Positions 49,707-49,924 of a stretch of DNA of 49,924 nucleotides are shown in pieces (position 1 is the first letter of the stretch; each line of letters begins with the position of its first letter). A program made the position numbers and the translations under genes. The DNA is from Treponema sp. GTDB lineage: Bacteria; Spirochaetota; Spirochaetia; Treponematales; Treponemataceae. The stretch is from positions 1 through 49,924 of the forward strand of contig JAFZWX010000122.1 in the NCBI GenBank assembly GCA_017617145.1. The letters are read 5' to 3'. Below the pieces are notes generated by a model that saw only the letters and a program-made list of their open reading frames with translations, ran no database searches and was not told the origin of the DNA.

Positions 49707-49924
49707 ATGTCGGAAATCTTGAAAGAGACAAAAGAAGATCCATCATCAACTTTTGAAATGGATGGCTGGAAGCTTTATTCTTATGAAAATCCTCCACTGG
49801 GGTTTGATTCGTATCTTAAAGATATTAAAAATGCAGATGCCGAAGGAAAAAGCGTGATTGATGCTTTGCCTGAAGGTAGCGATGAAAAACGTCTTAAGAG
49901 CGGTGACAATCTTATCAAACTCAT
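49707..49924 (+). CDS. Unknown protein, N-terminal fragment (cut by window edge)
   Basis: The first 72 codons are open to the window end: MSEILKETKEDPSSTFEMDG, then a segment rich in Asp, Lys and Tyr. Not recognised. AAGGAG lies eight bases before the ATG, directly after the terminator at 49657. Confidence 0.5.
   Translation, partial: MSEILKETKEDPSSTFEMDGWKLYSYENPPLGFDSYLKDIKNADAEGKSVIDALPEGSDEKRLKSGDNLIKL

Overview
The window looks like part of a spirochaete chromosome, most likely a gut or rumen Treponema. This is an inference from gene content, not a database match. Pointers are moderately AT-rich DNA, a Spirochaete-type lipobox, an HD-GYP phosphodiesterase, a MoxR/Bat operon with fused subunits, a plant/trypanosome-type phosphofructokinase, a shikimate-pathway fusion and a DksA-like protein. 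No insertion sequence, prophage or CRISPR array is visible.

Layout. 1-1170: start of fusA, a small outer-membrane-like protein, and a tRNA-Lys/tRNA-Leu pair with its own promoter and terminator. 1179-3204: a DUF554 membrane protein converging on an RluA-type pseudouridine synthase. 3231-10969 (minus strand): a tightly packed, probably single operon, hisAIE - hisD - def - fmt - PASTA protein - aroD/E fusion - rpiA, several genes overlapping by 1 or 4 bases. 11261-14924: parE with a histone-H1-like tail, argF and an ACT-domain protein. 14921-17634 (minus): dGTPase and HD-GYP. 17762-20947: a small unknown protein, an aminotransferase and an orphan solute-binding lipoprotein. 20957-27464: MoxR-DUF58-Bat operon. 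27451-33670: Smr, DUF2147, J-domain protein, tyrS, infA, dksA-like, PHP phosphatase and a two-receiver response regulator. 33763-38362: BI-1 family protein, a 59-residue membrane peptide, phosphofructokinase, a membrane protein and a NarL-type two-component pair.

38516-49039 is different: a run of same-strand, mostly uncharacterised genes, probably one operon. Four products carry the same short CxxC zinc ribbon at one or both ends. The run includes a gingipain-like (C25-type) cysteine protease, an SPFH-like coiled-coil protein, a PD-(D/E)XK nuclease-like protein, a TerB-like/TPR protein with a cross-brace zinc finger, and a ParB-like protein. This is the best candidate for an undescribed multi-gene system. 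A terminator ends it at about 49071; three more small or partial unknown genes follow.

The most unusual non-coding feature is a 196-bp three-way-junction element at 18143-18338. Its two long hairpin arms have 14-nt loops that are fully complementary to each other. Three other intergenic hairpins (13466, 29323, 30711) share its loop start TTCCT, two of them also with AAC/GTT flanks, although their stems differ. Several genes also look leaderless, with a -10 box 7-10 nt before the ATG and no ribosome-binding site. Short palindromic repeats occur between genes and, in frame, inside three coding sequences.
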